Shown here one piece after another: positions 8,378-17,041 of a DNA stretch of 64,000 bases. Each line of letters starts with the position of its first letter. The stretch's first letter is position 1. Origin of the DNA: Rufibacter sp. DG15C (GTDB taxonomy: Bacteria; Bacteroidota; Bacteroidia; Cytophagales; Hymenobacteraceae); contig NZ_CP010776.1 in the NCBI RefSeq assembly GCF_001577755.1, forward strand, positions 3,596,001-3,660,000, in the 5' to 3' direction. Position numbers and translations under genes: made by a program. The notes under the pieces are model-generated. The model was not told the origin of the DNA. It saw only the letters and a list, made by a program, of their open reading frames with translations, and did not search any database.

Positions 8378-8732
8378 CAGCTATAATCACTTGAGCAGTA
8401 ATCTTCGCCCTGCGTCTGGGGTGGTTCAATGTTACCCTGGCAGCCACTTCTTCCCTACTATTTCTGCTTTTACCTAGACATTACTACCTACTAGTAAGTA
8501 TTCATTTTCCCACTTTTCTACCCGGAACTATCCCAAAAAGGCATAGTAGTGGACCGTGGTAAACCCAGGGGAAGGAATTAAAAATTGAAAAGAATCTTAG
8601 AATTAATGCAAGTTATTTCTGGCCTATTGTTTCCATAACCTTGGAATTTGTTTGGCGGTAACGGGAGAAGACTTTGGGTAGCCCCCACTGCCCAAAGTTT
8701 TACCTAATCCATCTTTCACCAAACAACACTCT
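8378..8732. other. Gene-free region upstream of the subtilase
   Basis: 355 bp without a gene. It contains a perfect 8-bp inverted repeat ACTTTGGG (8671-8678) and CCCAAAGT (8691-8698), 35 nt before the subtilase ATG, which could be an operator or a leader hairpin. No clear TAnnTTTG box was found. Confidence 0.5.
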
Positions 8733-11489
8733 ATGTTAAAAGTTTACCAAACGCAAAAGAAGAAGCTGTTCGGCCTCTTCGTGCTATTGTTGCTCTCCGG
8801 AAAAGTTGCCAACGCACAGGCCACCCTGGACCGCACGCTACAACAAGTACTACAAACAGCCACTGCCCCGGTGCAAGTGGTGGTGACCTTTCATGGCGAT
8901 GGTGCTCCCAACAGCACGCACCTGCAACTGCTCCAGTCTTTAGGCCTCACTCAGGGAATAACCCTCAAGAACCTTCCTATGGCAGGTGTCCTGGCCACTG
9001 CGACGCAGGTAGAAGCCTTGTCTAAAAGCCCGTATGTCCGTTCCGTCTTTTTAAACAAGCGCCTAAGCTACTTCAACAACAATGAAACGCACATCACGGG
9101 TGTGCAACGCATGCGCACGGACAAAGACATTATTGCCCGCAACAACGGCATGCCCGTTTCTGGCAAGGGCGTAACGGTAATGATCAATGACAGCGGCGTG
9201 GACGGTACACATGAGGACATCAAACTAGGCTCTCACCTGGTGCAGAACGTCTTGGGCTCTACCAATCTTAGCTCTCTTTCGTCCTTACTGCCGGTGACGT
9301 ATTTAGAGAACATCCCTAATACAGACACCAACTCTGGCCATGGCACGCACTGCGCGGGAACCGTTGGCGGAAACGGCTCAAAATCCAATGGACTCTATGC
9401 GGGCGCAGCCCCCGGCGCCACCTTGGTGGGGTATGGTTCTGGCGCAGCTTTGTTGGTCTTGGATGCCATTGGCGGGTATGATTACGCACTTACGCATCAG
9501 TTCCAGTACGGCATAAGAGTCATCAGCAACTCCTGGGGTACCAGCGGAGATTTTGACCCGGCAGACCCAGTGAACATTGCCTCTAAGAAAGCCTATGACC
9601 ACGGCATTGTCTCCGTCTTTGCGGCCGGAAATGAAGGACCAAGCTCAGATACGCATAACCCTTATGCCATTGCGCCGTGGGTGATCTCTGTGGGTGCTGG
9701 TGACAAATATGGCAAGCTCGCTGACTTTTCCTCTAGAGGCGTTAAGAACGAAGGCGGCACAATCACGGTAGACGGCGAGACCTGGACCTATGAGAATCGT
9801 CCTTCTGTGGTGGCGCCAGGCGTAGATGTGATCTCCACCAGAGTAATAGGTCCGGTGGCCTCCCTTTCAGCCCAGATGGATGTAGAACAACTAGATCCTG
9901 CGCACGTTCCTTTCTACACGCACATGAGCGGTACTTCTATGGCTACTCCGCATGTAGCTGGCGTGGTGGCGTTGATGTTAGAAGCCAAACCAACCTTAAC
10001 GCCTGGACAGGTAAAGGAAATTCTCCAGAAAACGGCTACCAACATGCCCAGCCATGAATCTTGGGAAGTAGGTGCTGGTTACGTTAATGCGTATGCTGCC
10101 ATTGACCACATCTACCGCAACACCGCTTTTGGAGCCACCTTGAACTACACTAGAAGATTCAACAGCAGCGTGAACACGGCCACTGAAACCAGCGCGTTTG
10201 CGTTGGATTTCAATCCAGTGGTGACAACTGGCAATCAGATCACGTTCAATGTGGCGGCTGGTACCAACAGCTTAGAGGCCAAATTCTCCACCACTGGTTT
10301 GTTAGGCCAAACTGGAAACCCGGTGAACCTCATTCTGCTATCGCCGTCAGGGCAAGAGTACAGATCTGGGATTCCGGTGGCGTTTGCCATTACCCCAGAC
10401 AGAGGCATGGCCGTGGCTGCTCCTGAACCAGGAACCTGGACGCTAAAAGCCGAAGGATTGAATGGACTTGCCCTTCCTGAAACCATTCAAGGCACCTTGA
10501 GCAAATCCACCATCACAGGCACCACCGGGCTAGCAGACATTGTCGGGCACCCAGCAGAGGCTTCTATCAAGATGGCCGTAGGCGCTCGTTTAATGGACGG
10601 ACTCACCACCGGCTTCAAACCGAATGAGTTGTTAAAGCGCATTCAGCTGGCAGATTACTTAGTAATGGGCCAGGCCATCCGTCAATTCATGCCTACCAAT
10701 GGTTCTTTGACGGTGACAGATGTGACCGGATTCCAGTCTCTGTTGGCTGAATCTGTCCTTTCTAAAGGAGCTGCTTTGAGAGATCGCACGCATGCATTCA
10801 AAGGTGTGATGGTGCCTGCCGCCACAGGTAAATTCAACCCTAGCGGCTCAGTGACCCGCGCCCAGTTAGCGTATTCTCTGGTACAGGCTTTGGGCTTACA
10901 AGAGTTTGCAGTGCAACGCAACAGCAAGGCAGTGACGGTATCTGTAGACGGTAAAACCTACACCATTGAGGATGCTTCTTCTATTCCAGCTGGATTGGAA
11001 GGCTATGTGAGTATAGCACTGGAGCTGAACCTAATCAATGCCTTCTACACTGTGACGCAAGGACCTTTGGATTTATTCCCCACCATCCATGCCACGTTTA
11101 AACCAGCGCAAGAAGTGACCCGAGCCGAGTTTGCCGTAATAGTTACCCGCACGCATGCCAGCTGGAGTGCCGCCACTCAACCGGTTGCCTCTGCGTCTAA
11201 CAGCACGGAGCGTTTAGCTTTGAACCCGAGCCAGAAACCCAACTACTCCTACCCTAACCCCTTCAGCGGAAACACCACTATTTCTTACGCCGTGGAGGAC
11301 GCCGGATTTGTAACCATAGAAGTGTTTGACCTGAGAGGTAAAAAGGTGAGCACGCTGGTTTCTGAAGCCAAAGAAAAAGGTACCTACGCCGTACCCTTCA
11401 ACGGAAGCAACTTGCCAACCGGAACCTACCTATATAAAGTGTCCACTGGAGCTAAGTCTACCAGTCACAAAATGGTGTTGGCTAGATAA
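8733..11489 (+). CDS. Secreted S8 subtilisin-like protease with SLH-like repeats and T9SS sorting domain
   Basis: Serine endopeptidase of 918 residues exported by Sec and then by T9SS. Signal peptide at residues 1-29 (ends VANAQA). A propeptide region (about 30-115) precedes the S8 domain with catalytic Asp153 (INDSGVD), His203 (SGHGTHCAG) and Ser402 (SGTSMATPHVAG). Residues about 590-810 contain SLH-like stretches (FNPSGSVTRAQLAYSLV, FKPAQEVTRAEFAVIV). The C-terminus from about 842 (YPNPFSGNTTI) to KMVLAR is a type A sorting domain. SLH motifs, known mainly from cell-wall anchoring, are unexpected on a T9SS cargo. Start ATG 8733. Confidence 0.95.
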   Translation: MLKVYQTQKKKLFGLFVLLLLSGKVANAQATLDRTLQQVLQTATAPVQVVVTFHGDGAPNSTHLQLLQSLGLTQGITLKNLPMAGVLATATQVEALSKSPYVRSVFLNKRLSYFNNNETHITGVQRMRTDKDIIARNNGMPVSGKGVTVMINDSGVDGTHEDIKLGSHLVQNVLGSTNLSSLSSLLPVTYLENIPNTDTNSGHGTHCAGTVGGNGSKSNGLYAGAAPGATLVGYGSGAALLVLDAIGGYDYALTHQFQYGIRVISNSWGTSGDFDPADPVNIASKKAYDHGIVSVFAAGNEGPSSDTHNPYAIAPWVISVGAGDKYGKLADFSSRGVKNEGGTITVDGETWTYENRPSVVAPGVDVISTRVIGPVASLSAQMDVEQLDPAHVPFYTHMSGTSMATPHVAGVVALMLEAKPTLTPGQVKEILQKTATNMPSHESWEVGAGYVNAYAAIDHIYRNTAFGATLNYTRRFNSSVNTATETSAFALDFNPVVTTGNQITFNVAAGTNSLEAKFSTTGLLGQTGNPVNLILLSPSGQEYRSGIPVAFAITPDRGMAVAAPEPGTWTLKAEGLNGLALPETIQGTLSKSTITGTTGLADIVGHPAEASIKMAVGARLMDGLTTGFKPNELLKRIQLADYLVMGQAIRQFMPTNGSLTVTDVTGFQSLLAESVLSKGAALRDRTHAFKGVMVPAATGKFNPSGSVTRAQLAYSLVQALGLQEFAVQRNSKAVTVSVDGKTYTIEDASSIPAGLEGYVSIALELNLINAFYTVTQGPLDLFPTIHATFKPAQEVTRAEFAVIVTRTHASWSAATQPVASASNSTERLALNPSQKPNYSYPNPFSGNTTISYAVEDAGFVTIEVFDLRGKKVSTLVSEAKEKGTYAVPFNGSNLPTGTYLYKVSTGAKSTSHKMVLAR

Positions 11490-11511
11490 GAATATTATCG
11501 TGTAAATGTAA

Positions 11512-11547
11512 AAAAGCCTTGTCCCTTATGGGCAGGGCTCTTTTTTT
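11512..11547 (+). terminator. Terminator after the subtilase
   Basis: Imperfect hairpin AGCCTTGTCCC / GGGCAGGGCT over a TTAT loop, then seven T. Confidence 0.8.
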
Positions 11548-11551
11548 GCTG

Positions 11552-11591
11552 TCGTTTTTGGGGTGTTTTCCTGTAAACAGGCTAAAAAAGG
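11552..11591. repeat. 40-nt intergenic palindrome, copy 4
   Basis: Degenerate copy directly after the subtilase terminator; centre TTTTCCTGTAAA, right half TGTAAACAGGCTAAAAAAGG. Confidence 0.7.
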
Positions 11592-11691
11592 AAATCCTTA
11601 TAGTCCACAACCCAATCGCCATTTCATAGTATCTTTGTTAGACGCTAATTTCACTAGCTGCCTTCAGTGACAGATTCCCATAATTTACCTC

Positions 11692-12141
11692 ATGGCTGAG
11701 ACCAAAGACAAAGAAGCAATCCAACAGCTCTACAACAAAGTCCTGCCTAGTTTGGCAGAGCGCGCCTACAAGCACCTTACAGACGTGGTGGCTTTGTTTG
11801 ATGACTTCAGGCTAGAGAAAGTAGTAGACACCTGGACCAAAGATAAAAACGCCGCTTCAGAGAATGAGATTAGCCTGGAGAATGGCAACGTCTCGCAGAT
11901 TGGACTTCAACTGCAACTGCTGGGCTTTCAAAGGCCGGGCGCAAACGCGTTTGACTTGTACAAGGACCTGGTCTTTAAACTAGAGTATTCTTCCTACACT
12001 GTTGGGCCAGACAGAACTATTACCTGGCTAGAAAAACCCTACTACTATCAATGGTCTAACCAAGAGCTGGAAGACTTGGCCGTACAATGGACCGAGGAAG
12101 TGATTGACGACCTTACCCGTCAGTTACAGAGCCTTAAATAG
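11692..12141 (+). CDS. Hypothetical protein, 149 residues
   Basis: Not recognised. A soluble acidic protein without signal peptide, mostly helical by composition, Trp/Tyr-rich near the C-terminus (KPYYYQWSNQELEDLAVQW). TATCTTTG at 11630-11637 is a good -7 box 55 nt before ATG 11692, but no TTG is seen at the matching -33 position. Followed by the second cold-shock gene after 161 bp. Confidence 0.75.
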   Translation: MAETKDKEAIQQLYNKVLPSLAERAYKHLTDVVALFDDFRLEKVVDTWTKDKNAASENEISLENGNVSQIGLQLQLLGFQRPGANAFDLYKDLVFKLEYSSYTVGPDRTITWLEKPYYYQWSNQELEDLAVQWTEEVIDDLTRQLQSLK

Positions 12142-12302
12142 CCTATCAGGTTGGTGCTTAATCTGGTAAACACTGGTTTAACAGCTTGATAAAGGCGGTT
12201 TCGAAAATATATTAAAGCCTTTTGTAAGAATTTAGATTTATTTTGTATAATATTGAACCTAAGGCAGCACATTGCTGTCTGTAGTGTATAATGAACAATA
12301 AT

Positions 12303-12494
12303 ATGAATCAAGGAACAGTAAAATTCTTTAATGGCGAAAAAGGTTTCGGCTTTATTAAAGACAACAACACCAATCAAGAGTACTTCGTACACGTATCTGG
12401 TTTGGTTGATGAAATCAGAGAAAACGACGAAGTAGTTTATGATCTTCAAGAAGGAAGAAAAGGACTAAACGCGGTTAACGTTAAACTTGCTTAG
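12303..12494 (+). CDS. Cold-shock protein, CspA family (paralogue 2)
   Basis: 63-residue cold-shock domain differing from paralogue 1 at only a few residues (GEKGFGF versus DSKGFGF, NTNQEYF versus NSDNQEYF area). RNP1 and RNP2 are intact. The open frame starts at ATG 12291 (MNNNM...), but ATG 12303 matches the other two copies. The leader holds a small hairpin CAGC-ACATT-GCTG. The 3' flank and terminator copy those of paralogue 1 with one base change, marking a recent duplication. Confidence 0.94.
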   Translation: MNQGTVKFFNGEKGFGFIKDNNTNQEYFVHVSGLVDEIRENDEVVYDLQEGRKGLNAVNVKLA

Positions 12495-12520
12495 TCTTTC
12501 GCTATAAAGACATAATGCTG

Positions 12521-12552
12521 AAAAGCCTCTCCCCTACGGAGAGGCTTTTTTT
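12521..12552 (+). terminator. Terminator of cold-shock gene 2
   Basis: Same hairpin as after paralogue 1 (GCCTCTCC/GGAGAGGC) with one loop base changed, then seven T. Confidence 0.9.
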
Positions 12553-12569
12553 ATGCCTTGTTTTTAGTG

Positions 12570-12750
12570 ATAGAATGAAAAATTGAGTGATTGAATGAAT
12601 GAGGGATTGGATGATGCATTAATTTTTGAACGAATTCGTTTATAGCCTGTTTTGATAAAAAGAGCCGAAAAACAGCCTTAAATAAACAGTCTTGTTAAAA
12701 CTGCTGTTTGCTTTTTTTCATCCTCTCATTCACTCAATCTCTCATTCATA
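12570..12750. repeat. Low-complexity GAATGAG/CATTCAC inverted repeat between convergent genes
   Basis: 12570-12617 is a string of GAATGA / GATTGAGTGA units; 12719-12750 is its approximate reverse complement (CTCATTCACTCAATCTCTCA). The two arms flank palindrome copy 5 between convergent cold-shock gene 2 and the transglycosylase gene. Confidence 0.6.
12636..12675. repeat. 40-nt intergenic palindrome, copy 5
   Basis: Degenerate copy (left GCCTGTTTTG, right AAAAGAGCCGAAAAACAG) in the centre of the GAATGAG inverted repeat. Confidence 0.65.
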
Positions 12751-12759
12751 CAATAAGAA

Positions 12760-13662
12760 TTACTCAGGCATGGCCAGTACAAACTCTTTGTCTGGGGCTA
12801 CAGTTAGTTTATAGCCCTTGATCCAAGGGTTGTACATGCGAAGCGTTTTATAGTTGGTGCCTTGCTCCAAGGCAAAGGCTGGTAAATCTGTGATAGTGTT
12901 TCTTACGGTATAGGTTTTGGTAGGCAGAGGCTTATAGCCTTGCTCCTTAGGAAGTTCAAAGCCGTATTTGGAAGGATTGCCCAACACCTCTTTCAAGGCC
13001 AGAATTCTGAACATATACCGTGAGGTCTCGTCGTTGAGGTACAGGTCATAGTAAGAGCTCACGCCTTGGCGCTTGAGGGCCGCATCAATGCCACTCATTC
13101 CTCTGTTGTAAGAAGCGGCGGCATTGGTCCAGGACCCGAATTTCTTATAGGCCGTTTTCAAATAACGCGTGGCGGCCACGGTGGCTTTCTGCACATGGAA
13201 GCGTTCGTCTACTTCGGTGTTCACCAACAGGCCATACCCGCGCGCCGTGTCGGGCATCAACTGCCAGAACCCAGAGGCGCCCGCTGGGGAGGTCACCGGG
13301 CTGAAAAGACTCTCGGCGAGGGCCAGATAAACAAAGTCCTGTGGAATGTCATTTTCTTGGAGGATGCGCTCAATCTCTGGCAGGTAACGTTGCATGCGTT
13401 TCAGGCCCAGCAAGGAAGTGGCGTGTAAATAGGAATTCACCAGCAGTTCGCGGTCCAAGCGCTCAGCTACGTCCGGCACCTCCAGCGGCACGGGTTCGCC
13501 GGCAAAGGTCATGGCGGTTGGCAAAGTAGGCGCTTTAAAGATTTTGCCTTCTCTAAAGGATCCGCTTTCCTCGTCTTTTATCAATGATTGCTGGCTGCAC
13601 AAATGCAGGGTGATGGAGATGACAAAAATTAGGGCCAGTGTTCTCCAGATTTGCTGATTCAT
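12760..13662 (-). CDS. Lytic transglycosylase, SLT domain (MltD-like)
   Basis: Cleaves the glycan strand of peptidoglycan. 300 residues from ATG 13662: N-terminal hydrophobic export or anchor segment (LALIFVISITLHL), then the SLT/goose-lysozyme-type domain with catalytic Glu in LALAESLF, followed by SPAGASGFWQLMPDTARGYG and SYNRGMSG. The C-terminus (TYTVRNTITDLPAFALEQG) looks like a degenerate LysM. The frame is open to a TTG at 13692, but a perfect AAGGAGG (13674-13668) ends 5 nt before ATG 13662 and fixes the start. Such a strong Shine-Dalgarno is rare in this phylum. Cys in LHLCSQ is not a good lipobox. Confidence 0.92.
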   Translation of the reverse strand: MNQQIWRTLALIFVISITLHLCSQQSLIKDEESGSFREGKIFKAPTLPTAMTFAGEPVPLEVPDVAERLDRELLVNSYLHATSLLGLKRMQRYLPEIERILQENDIPQDFVYLALAESLFSPVTSPAGASGFWQLMPDTARGYGLLVNTEVDERFHVQKATVAATRYLKTAYKKFGSWTNAAASYNRGMSGIDAALKRQGVSSYYDLYLNDETSRYMFRILALKEVLGNPSKYGFELPKEQGYKPLPTKTYTVRNTITDLPAFALEQGTNYKTLRMYNPWIKGYKLTVAPDKEFVLAMPE

Positions 13663-13830
13663 GATTTCCTCCTTTTCCTGAATACCTAACAAAAGGCGTT
13701 CCTAAATCCTTATTACGAAAATTAAGGCCTCAACAGTTAAACGAACCGGCAAGGAATCTTAGTGCCAGTTAAAGGAGAAGCATGTAATTAAGAGTTGTGA
13801 GACCTAGACAATAAAGAAGAGAAAGGTTTT

Positions 13831-13870
13831 TCGTTTTCGGCCTGTTTCTGAGAAAACAGGCCGAAAACGA
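13831..13870. repeat. 40-nt intergenic palindrome, copy 6
   Basis: Arms TCGTTTTCGGCCTGTTT and AAACAGGCCGAAAACGA are fully complementary. The T-to-C change in the left arm is matched by A-to-G in the right, a compensated substitution. Confidence 0.85.
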
Positions 13871-13881
13871 AACTGAATTTG

Positions 13882-14493
13882 TTAAGCGGCCACCCGCTGG
13901 ATGATCACTTTGCAAGGAATGTCTGAAGTCACTTGAATGACGTGCGGCACGTGCAAAGGAACCTGATAATAATCACCTACGGTCAACGAAAATTGCTGCC
14001 CACCGGCGGTGATAATGCAGGAACCTTCTACAATTAAGAAACGCTCCAGTTGATCATGGTGCACCTCTTCACTGGATTTTTCCTTTAACCAGGCAATAGC
14101 GGTGATGACTTCTGGCGTGGCAGAAATGAGATGCGCATGAATATCCTCCAACTCTCCGGACAGGGCAAGGTCCGGCCGGTTTAGCCACTGACGGTAGTCT
14201 TCTACGGTGGAGGACGGGCTGAGCATAGGGGCTTCTATGGGAGCTTCACCTTCTTTCAGGCGTTCCATGTAGGCAATGGTAGCCAACAGCAATGGTTTTA
14301 CGTTGGGGCAAGGCTCCACGGCATGGGTCTCCGCATAGGCTTCCATAGTCAGGCTGATGGCATCTAATTCTTCGCGCACCGCTGGGTGTTGCTCGGCCAT
14401 TTGCTCTACCAAGGTTATTTCTTGAGGAGAGGCGGCGCCCATGACATACAGCTCCAGAAGGCCAGACTGTATCAGTTCAGTTGGTTGGTTCAT
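13882..14493 (-). CDS. Cupin-domain anti-sigma factor (ChrR/RskA-like)
   Basis: Probable cytoplasmic anti-sigma factor of 203 residues for the sigma factor encoded just upstream; the two genes overlap by 4 nt (ATGA). The N-terminal helical part (SGLLELYVMGAASPQE ... VREELDAI) resembles the sigma-binding region of RskA-type factors. Residues about 110-200 form a cupin barrel (HHDQLERFLIVEGSC, VGDYYQVPLHVPHVIQV), with His residues able to bind a metal as in ChrR. The inducing signal is unknown. No membrane segment. Confidence 0.88.
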   Translation of the reverse strand: MNQPTELIQSGLLELYVMGAASPQEITLVEQMAEQHPAVREELDAISLTMEAYAETHAVEPCPNVKPLLLATIAYMERLKEGEAPIEAPMLSPSSTVEDYRQWLNRPDLALSGELEDIHAHLISATPEVITAIAWLKEKSSEEVHHDQLERFLIVEGSCIITAGGQQFSLTVGDYYQVPLHVPHVIQVTSDIPCKVIIQRVAA

Positions 14494-15014
14494 GCTGCTT
14501 TTTGCGCTCCTATGTGTTTAAAGGCCATTTTAAGACAAGACGTAAGCGCCTCCTGTGCTATTCCCAACGCGTCGGCGGCTTGTTGGCAGGAATACCCTTT
14601 TAAGTAAATCAACTCCAGTGCCGCTTTTTCCTGTGGTTCTAGCAGGCAGAAAGCCTCCTGCAACTTCTTGTTTTGCTTGTTCAGTACAAAAGTAGTGCTT
14701 TCTGCAGGTTGCACAAGGTGCCCGTGTTTACCAGTGTTGAGGGCTTCAATGGCAATGCCCCTTGCAATGGCCAAACCCCAGGTTAAAAATCTGGTTTTGC
14801 TGGCGTCATACAAAGATATCCTGGACCAAATAGCCACAAACGTTTCTTGCAAAACCACTTCGGCGATGGAGGCATGCTGGACAATCTTAGTGATAACGCC
14901 CAACAATACAGGAGCATGGGTTGTATAAAGCTGCCCCAGCGCCGATTGGTCACCTTGCTTTAAGGCGCTTATCAATTGTTGCTCTGGGCTTTCTTGCAAA
15001 TGGCCTCTAATCAT
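14490..15014 (-). CDS. ECF-type RNA polymerase sigma factor
   Basis: Alternative sigma factor of 174 residues. Region 2 covers about residues 20-85 (LYTTHAPVLLGVITKIV, EVVLQETFVAIWSRISLYD) and region 4 about 115-170 (LEPQEKAALELIYLKGYSCQ). Its stop overlaps the start of the cupin anti-sigma gene, so the two are made together, and the pair probably regulates itself. Start ATG 15014. Target genes cannot be named. Confidence 0.92.
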   Translation of the reverse strand: MIRGHLQESPEQQLISALKQGDQSALGQLYTTHAPVLLGVITKIVQHASIAEVVLQETFVAIWSRISLYDASKTRFLTWGLAIARGIAIEALNTGKHGHLVQPAESTTFVLNKQNKKLQEAFCLLEPQEKAALELIYLKGYSCQQAADALGIAQEALTSCLKMAFKHIGAQKAA

Positions 15015-15112
15015 ACAAGCGTTTTAGGGTTGTCTCGGCTTGCCTCATTTCAACCTATAAAGGAAAAGCAAGGTTTAAGCAAGATACGTATATGTTGACA
15101 AGTTATCACCTT

Positions 15113-15511
15113 TTAAGACAGTAGTCCTTGCGCCAACAACCAGTCAAAGATAATCTGGTCCACCGCTGAGACCTTGTCCCTGTCTTTATAGGTGAGCCAT
15201 ACTATCTCCTCAATCTCCTGCGCTGCCTGTAAGATTCCTGCATAGTGGCCCGCGTAACACGTCATCTGCACCTGTATGCCCGCGGCATGACTGTCTGCCT
15301 GTGCCTGAAACGTGCCCAGGTAAACCAAGGAGTCTGGCAATAACCCAACACTTAACTCTTCCTGTATTTCTCTGAGCAAGGCTTGAGCATCAGTCTCCCC
15401 TGTCTCCCGCTTGCCGCCTGGCAGGTAATACTTGGTTCGGCCGCGGCTGCGCGTACTCAGAACCTTTCCATCCCTTACCTCAATCCAAGCCAGTTTATCA
15501 ATTAGCGTCAT
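15113..15511 (-). CDS. NUDIX hydrolase
   Basis: 132-residue pyrophosphohydrolase. The Nudix box runs from residue 33 to 55: GGKRETGETDAQALLRE then IQEELSVG, with the REIQEE metal-binding glutamates intact. Such short members act on (oxidised) nucleotides or nucleotide sugars; the substrate is not predictable. Single gene, start ATG 15511. Confidence 0.92.
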   Translation of the reverse strand: MTLIDKLAWIEVRDGKVLSTRSRGRTKYYLPGGKRETGETDAQALLREIQEELSVGLLPDSLVYLGTFQAQADSHAAGIQVQMTCYAGHYAGILQAAQEIEEIVWLTYKDRDKVSAVDQIIFDWLLAQGLLS

Positions 15512-15760
15512 TTTATAGTTATCTGTTACCTATTTGTCTCCTTTTCCGGGCAAATCAGAAATAATTTAAAATATTTTTTATTGCACTATTACCATTCGTC
15601 TTAATTACGTTTAGGGGTTTAATTCTTTTAAACATCTATTTCCTGTCATAGCGAATGATACTAAACCGTCATCTCTCTAGATTCAAATATAGATATCTAA
15701 AAATATAAGGAACGATTCCTGGCTAGCCAGCGTATTAGGGGTATAAAAAATAACAACACG

Positions 15761-15952
15761 ATGAATCAAGGAACAGTAAAATTCTTTAATGACGAAAAAG
15801 GTTTCGGTTTTATTAAAGACAACAGTGACAATCAAGAGTATTTCGTTCACGTATCAGGTCTTGTTGACGAGATCAGAGAGAACGACGAAGTAGTTTATGA
15901 TCTTCAAGAAGGAAGAAAAGGACTTAACGCTACCAATGTAAAACTAGCGTAG
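15761..15952 (+). CDS. Cold-shock protein, CspA family (paralogue 3)
   Basis: 63 residues, RNP1 KGFGFI and RNP2 YFVHVSGL intact. It differs from the other two only in scattered residues (DEKGFGF, NATNVKLA). Unlike copies 1 and 2 its 3' flank and terminator are not shared, so it separated earlier. A long AT-rich leader region (15512-15760) precedes it. Confidence 0.95.
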   Translation: MNQGTVKFFNDEKGFGFIKDNSDNQEYFVHVSGLVDEIRENDEVVYDLQEGRKGLNATNVKLA

Positions 15953-15970
15953 TCTAGCCCTATACATTCT

Positions 15971-16006
15971 CAAAAAAGCCTTCCCTTACCGGAGGGCTTT
16001 TTTTTT
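15971..16006 (+). terminator. Terminator of cold-shock gene 3
   Basis: GCCTTCC pairs with GGAGGGC over a short loop (CTTACC); nine T follow. Confidence 0.85.
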
Positions 16007-16022
16007 GCCCTTTTCTCAAAGT

Positions 16023-16062
16023 CCGTTTTTGACCTGTTTCTAATAAAATAAGTGAAAATCGA
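16023..16062. repeat. 40-nt intergenic palindrome, copy 7 (degenerate)
   Basis: Left half CCGTTTTTGACCTGTTTCTA is close to consensus; the right half (AAAATAAGTGAAAATCGA) has decayed. Confidence 0.55.
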
Positions 16063-16154
16063 GTTTGAACAGTTTAAACCTAGTTGTTTTAATCATGGTT
16101 CATCCCCTGGCACGTGCTTTCTCGTAGAAATAGAAACACCTATCATTGCACGCC

Positions 16155-16475
16155 ATGGAAGAGCAAGGCCAACCCTTTGACGAGGCTGTCTACAAAGAAC
16201 TGAACCTGTATTTTAGGAGCAGAATACGCGAACTATTAGAAGAGCACCCAGATTTGCTTCGGCTTAAACAAGAAAATAAACTGCAGCTCTCTGACTTGGT
16301 GGTTTGTATGCACGTTGAAGACCAGAACCGCTGGCAGCGCTTCCTGCAACTAGACCAACTCAAGCTCAACCAAGACATCATGAACCATCTGGAAGGGAAA
16401 GGTGAACCCTTTAACCCCCACCACCGAATGGGCAATCCATTTGCGGACCTCACGGAGAACCCAGAAACGTGGTAG
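16155..16475 (+). CDS. Hypothetical protein, 106 residues
   Basis: Not recognised. Acidic, helical, leucine-rich, no signal peptide; it ends in a His/Asn/Pro-rich stretch (FNPHHRMGNPFADL). The frame is open to a TTG at 16146; ATG 16155 (MEEQGQPFDEAVY) is preferred. It converges on the DUF4268 gene across a GATTAATGA-rich low-complexity spacer. Confidence 0.7.
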   Translation: MEEQGQPFDEAVYKELNLYFRSRIRELLEEHPDLLRLKQENKLQLSDLVVCMHVEDQNRWQRFLQLDQLKLNQDIMNHLEGKGEPFNPHHRMGNPFADLTENPETW

Positions 16476-16579
16476 TAATTGATGATTAATGAGAAATGAA
16501 TAGATTTAGATACCATCCAATGCTTCTAAATTCTTCACATCAAATTATTAATCATTTATCATTGGTCACTGATCATTAC

Positions 16580-17041
16580 TCACCTGAGCGCGTCAAAGCT
16601 GTATTGGGCATCTGACCAAAAGGCGTCTAAAGCAATGATGCGGGGTTTGAAAAACGAGATGAGCGCAGGCCAGTCGTCCTTATTGAAGACGCTAACGGGC
16701 TTGATTTCTTTGTAGATGCGGCTTACCGTTCGGCCATACTCGTCTTCAGTGTGCAAGGCCCACTCCCATTCTTCCTCAAGGGTTTCATGCAAAAGGGTTT
16801 TAAGGGCCAAAAACTGCTCAAAGTAAAGCTCTTGTATCTCTGGGTCTGCCTGTGACATCTCAATGGCGATGGAGGCTGATTTTTTATCGGCGTCCATTTT
16901 AAAGGCCACGCCCGGCAACCCCGTCTTATAGTTCACCCAGTTGGTGCGCAACCCTTCCGCCGACAAGTGTGGCGCTATGTATTGCCCAAACGTGGTCCAG
17001 AAAGCTTGTCTAAGTTGCGAGGCCTGTTCTCTTGTGTACAT
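16580..17041 (-). CDS. DUF4268 domain-containing protein
   Basis: 153 residues matching the DUF4268 family, common in Bacteroidota and also found as a domain at the C-terminus of larger, sometimes nuclease-like, proteins. Visible family features: the start TREQASQLRQAFWTTFG, the strand TNWVNYKTGLPGVAFKMD and the Trp-rich end DWPALISFFKPRIIALD. Function unknown; no catalytic motif can be pointed to. Single gene. Confidence 0.85.
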   Translation of the reverse strand: MYTREQASQLRQAFWTTFGQYIAPHLSAEGLRTNWVNYKTGLPGVAFKMDADKKSASIAIEMSQADPEIQELYFEQFLALKTLLHETLEEEWEWALHTEDEYGRTVSRIYKEIKPVSVFNKDDWPALISFFKPRIIALDAFWSDAQYSFDALR

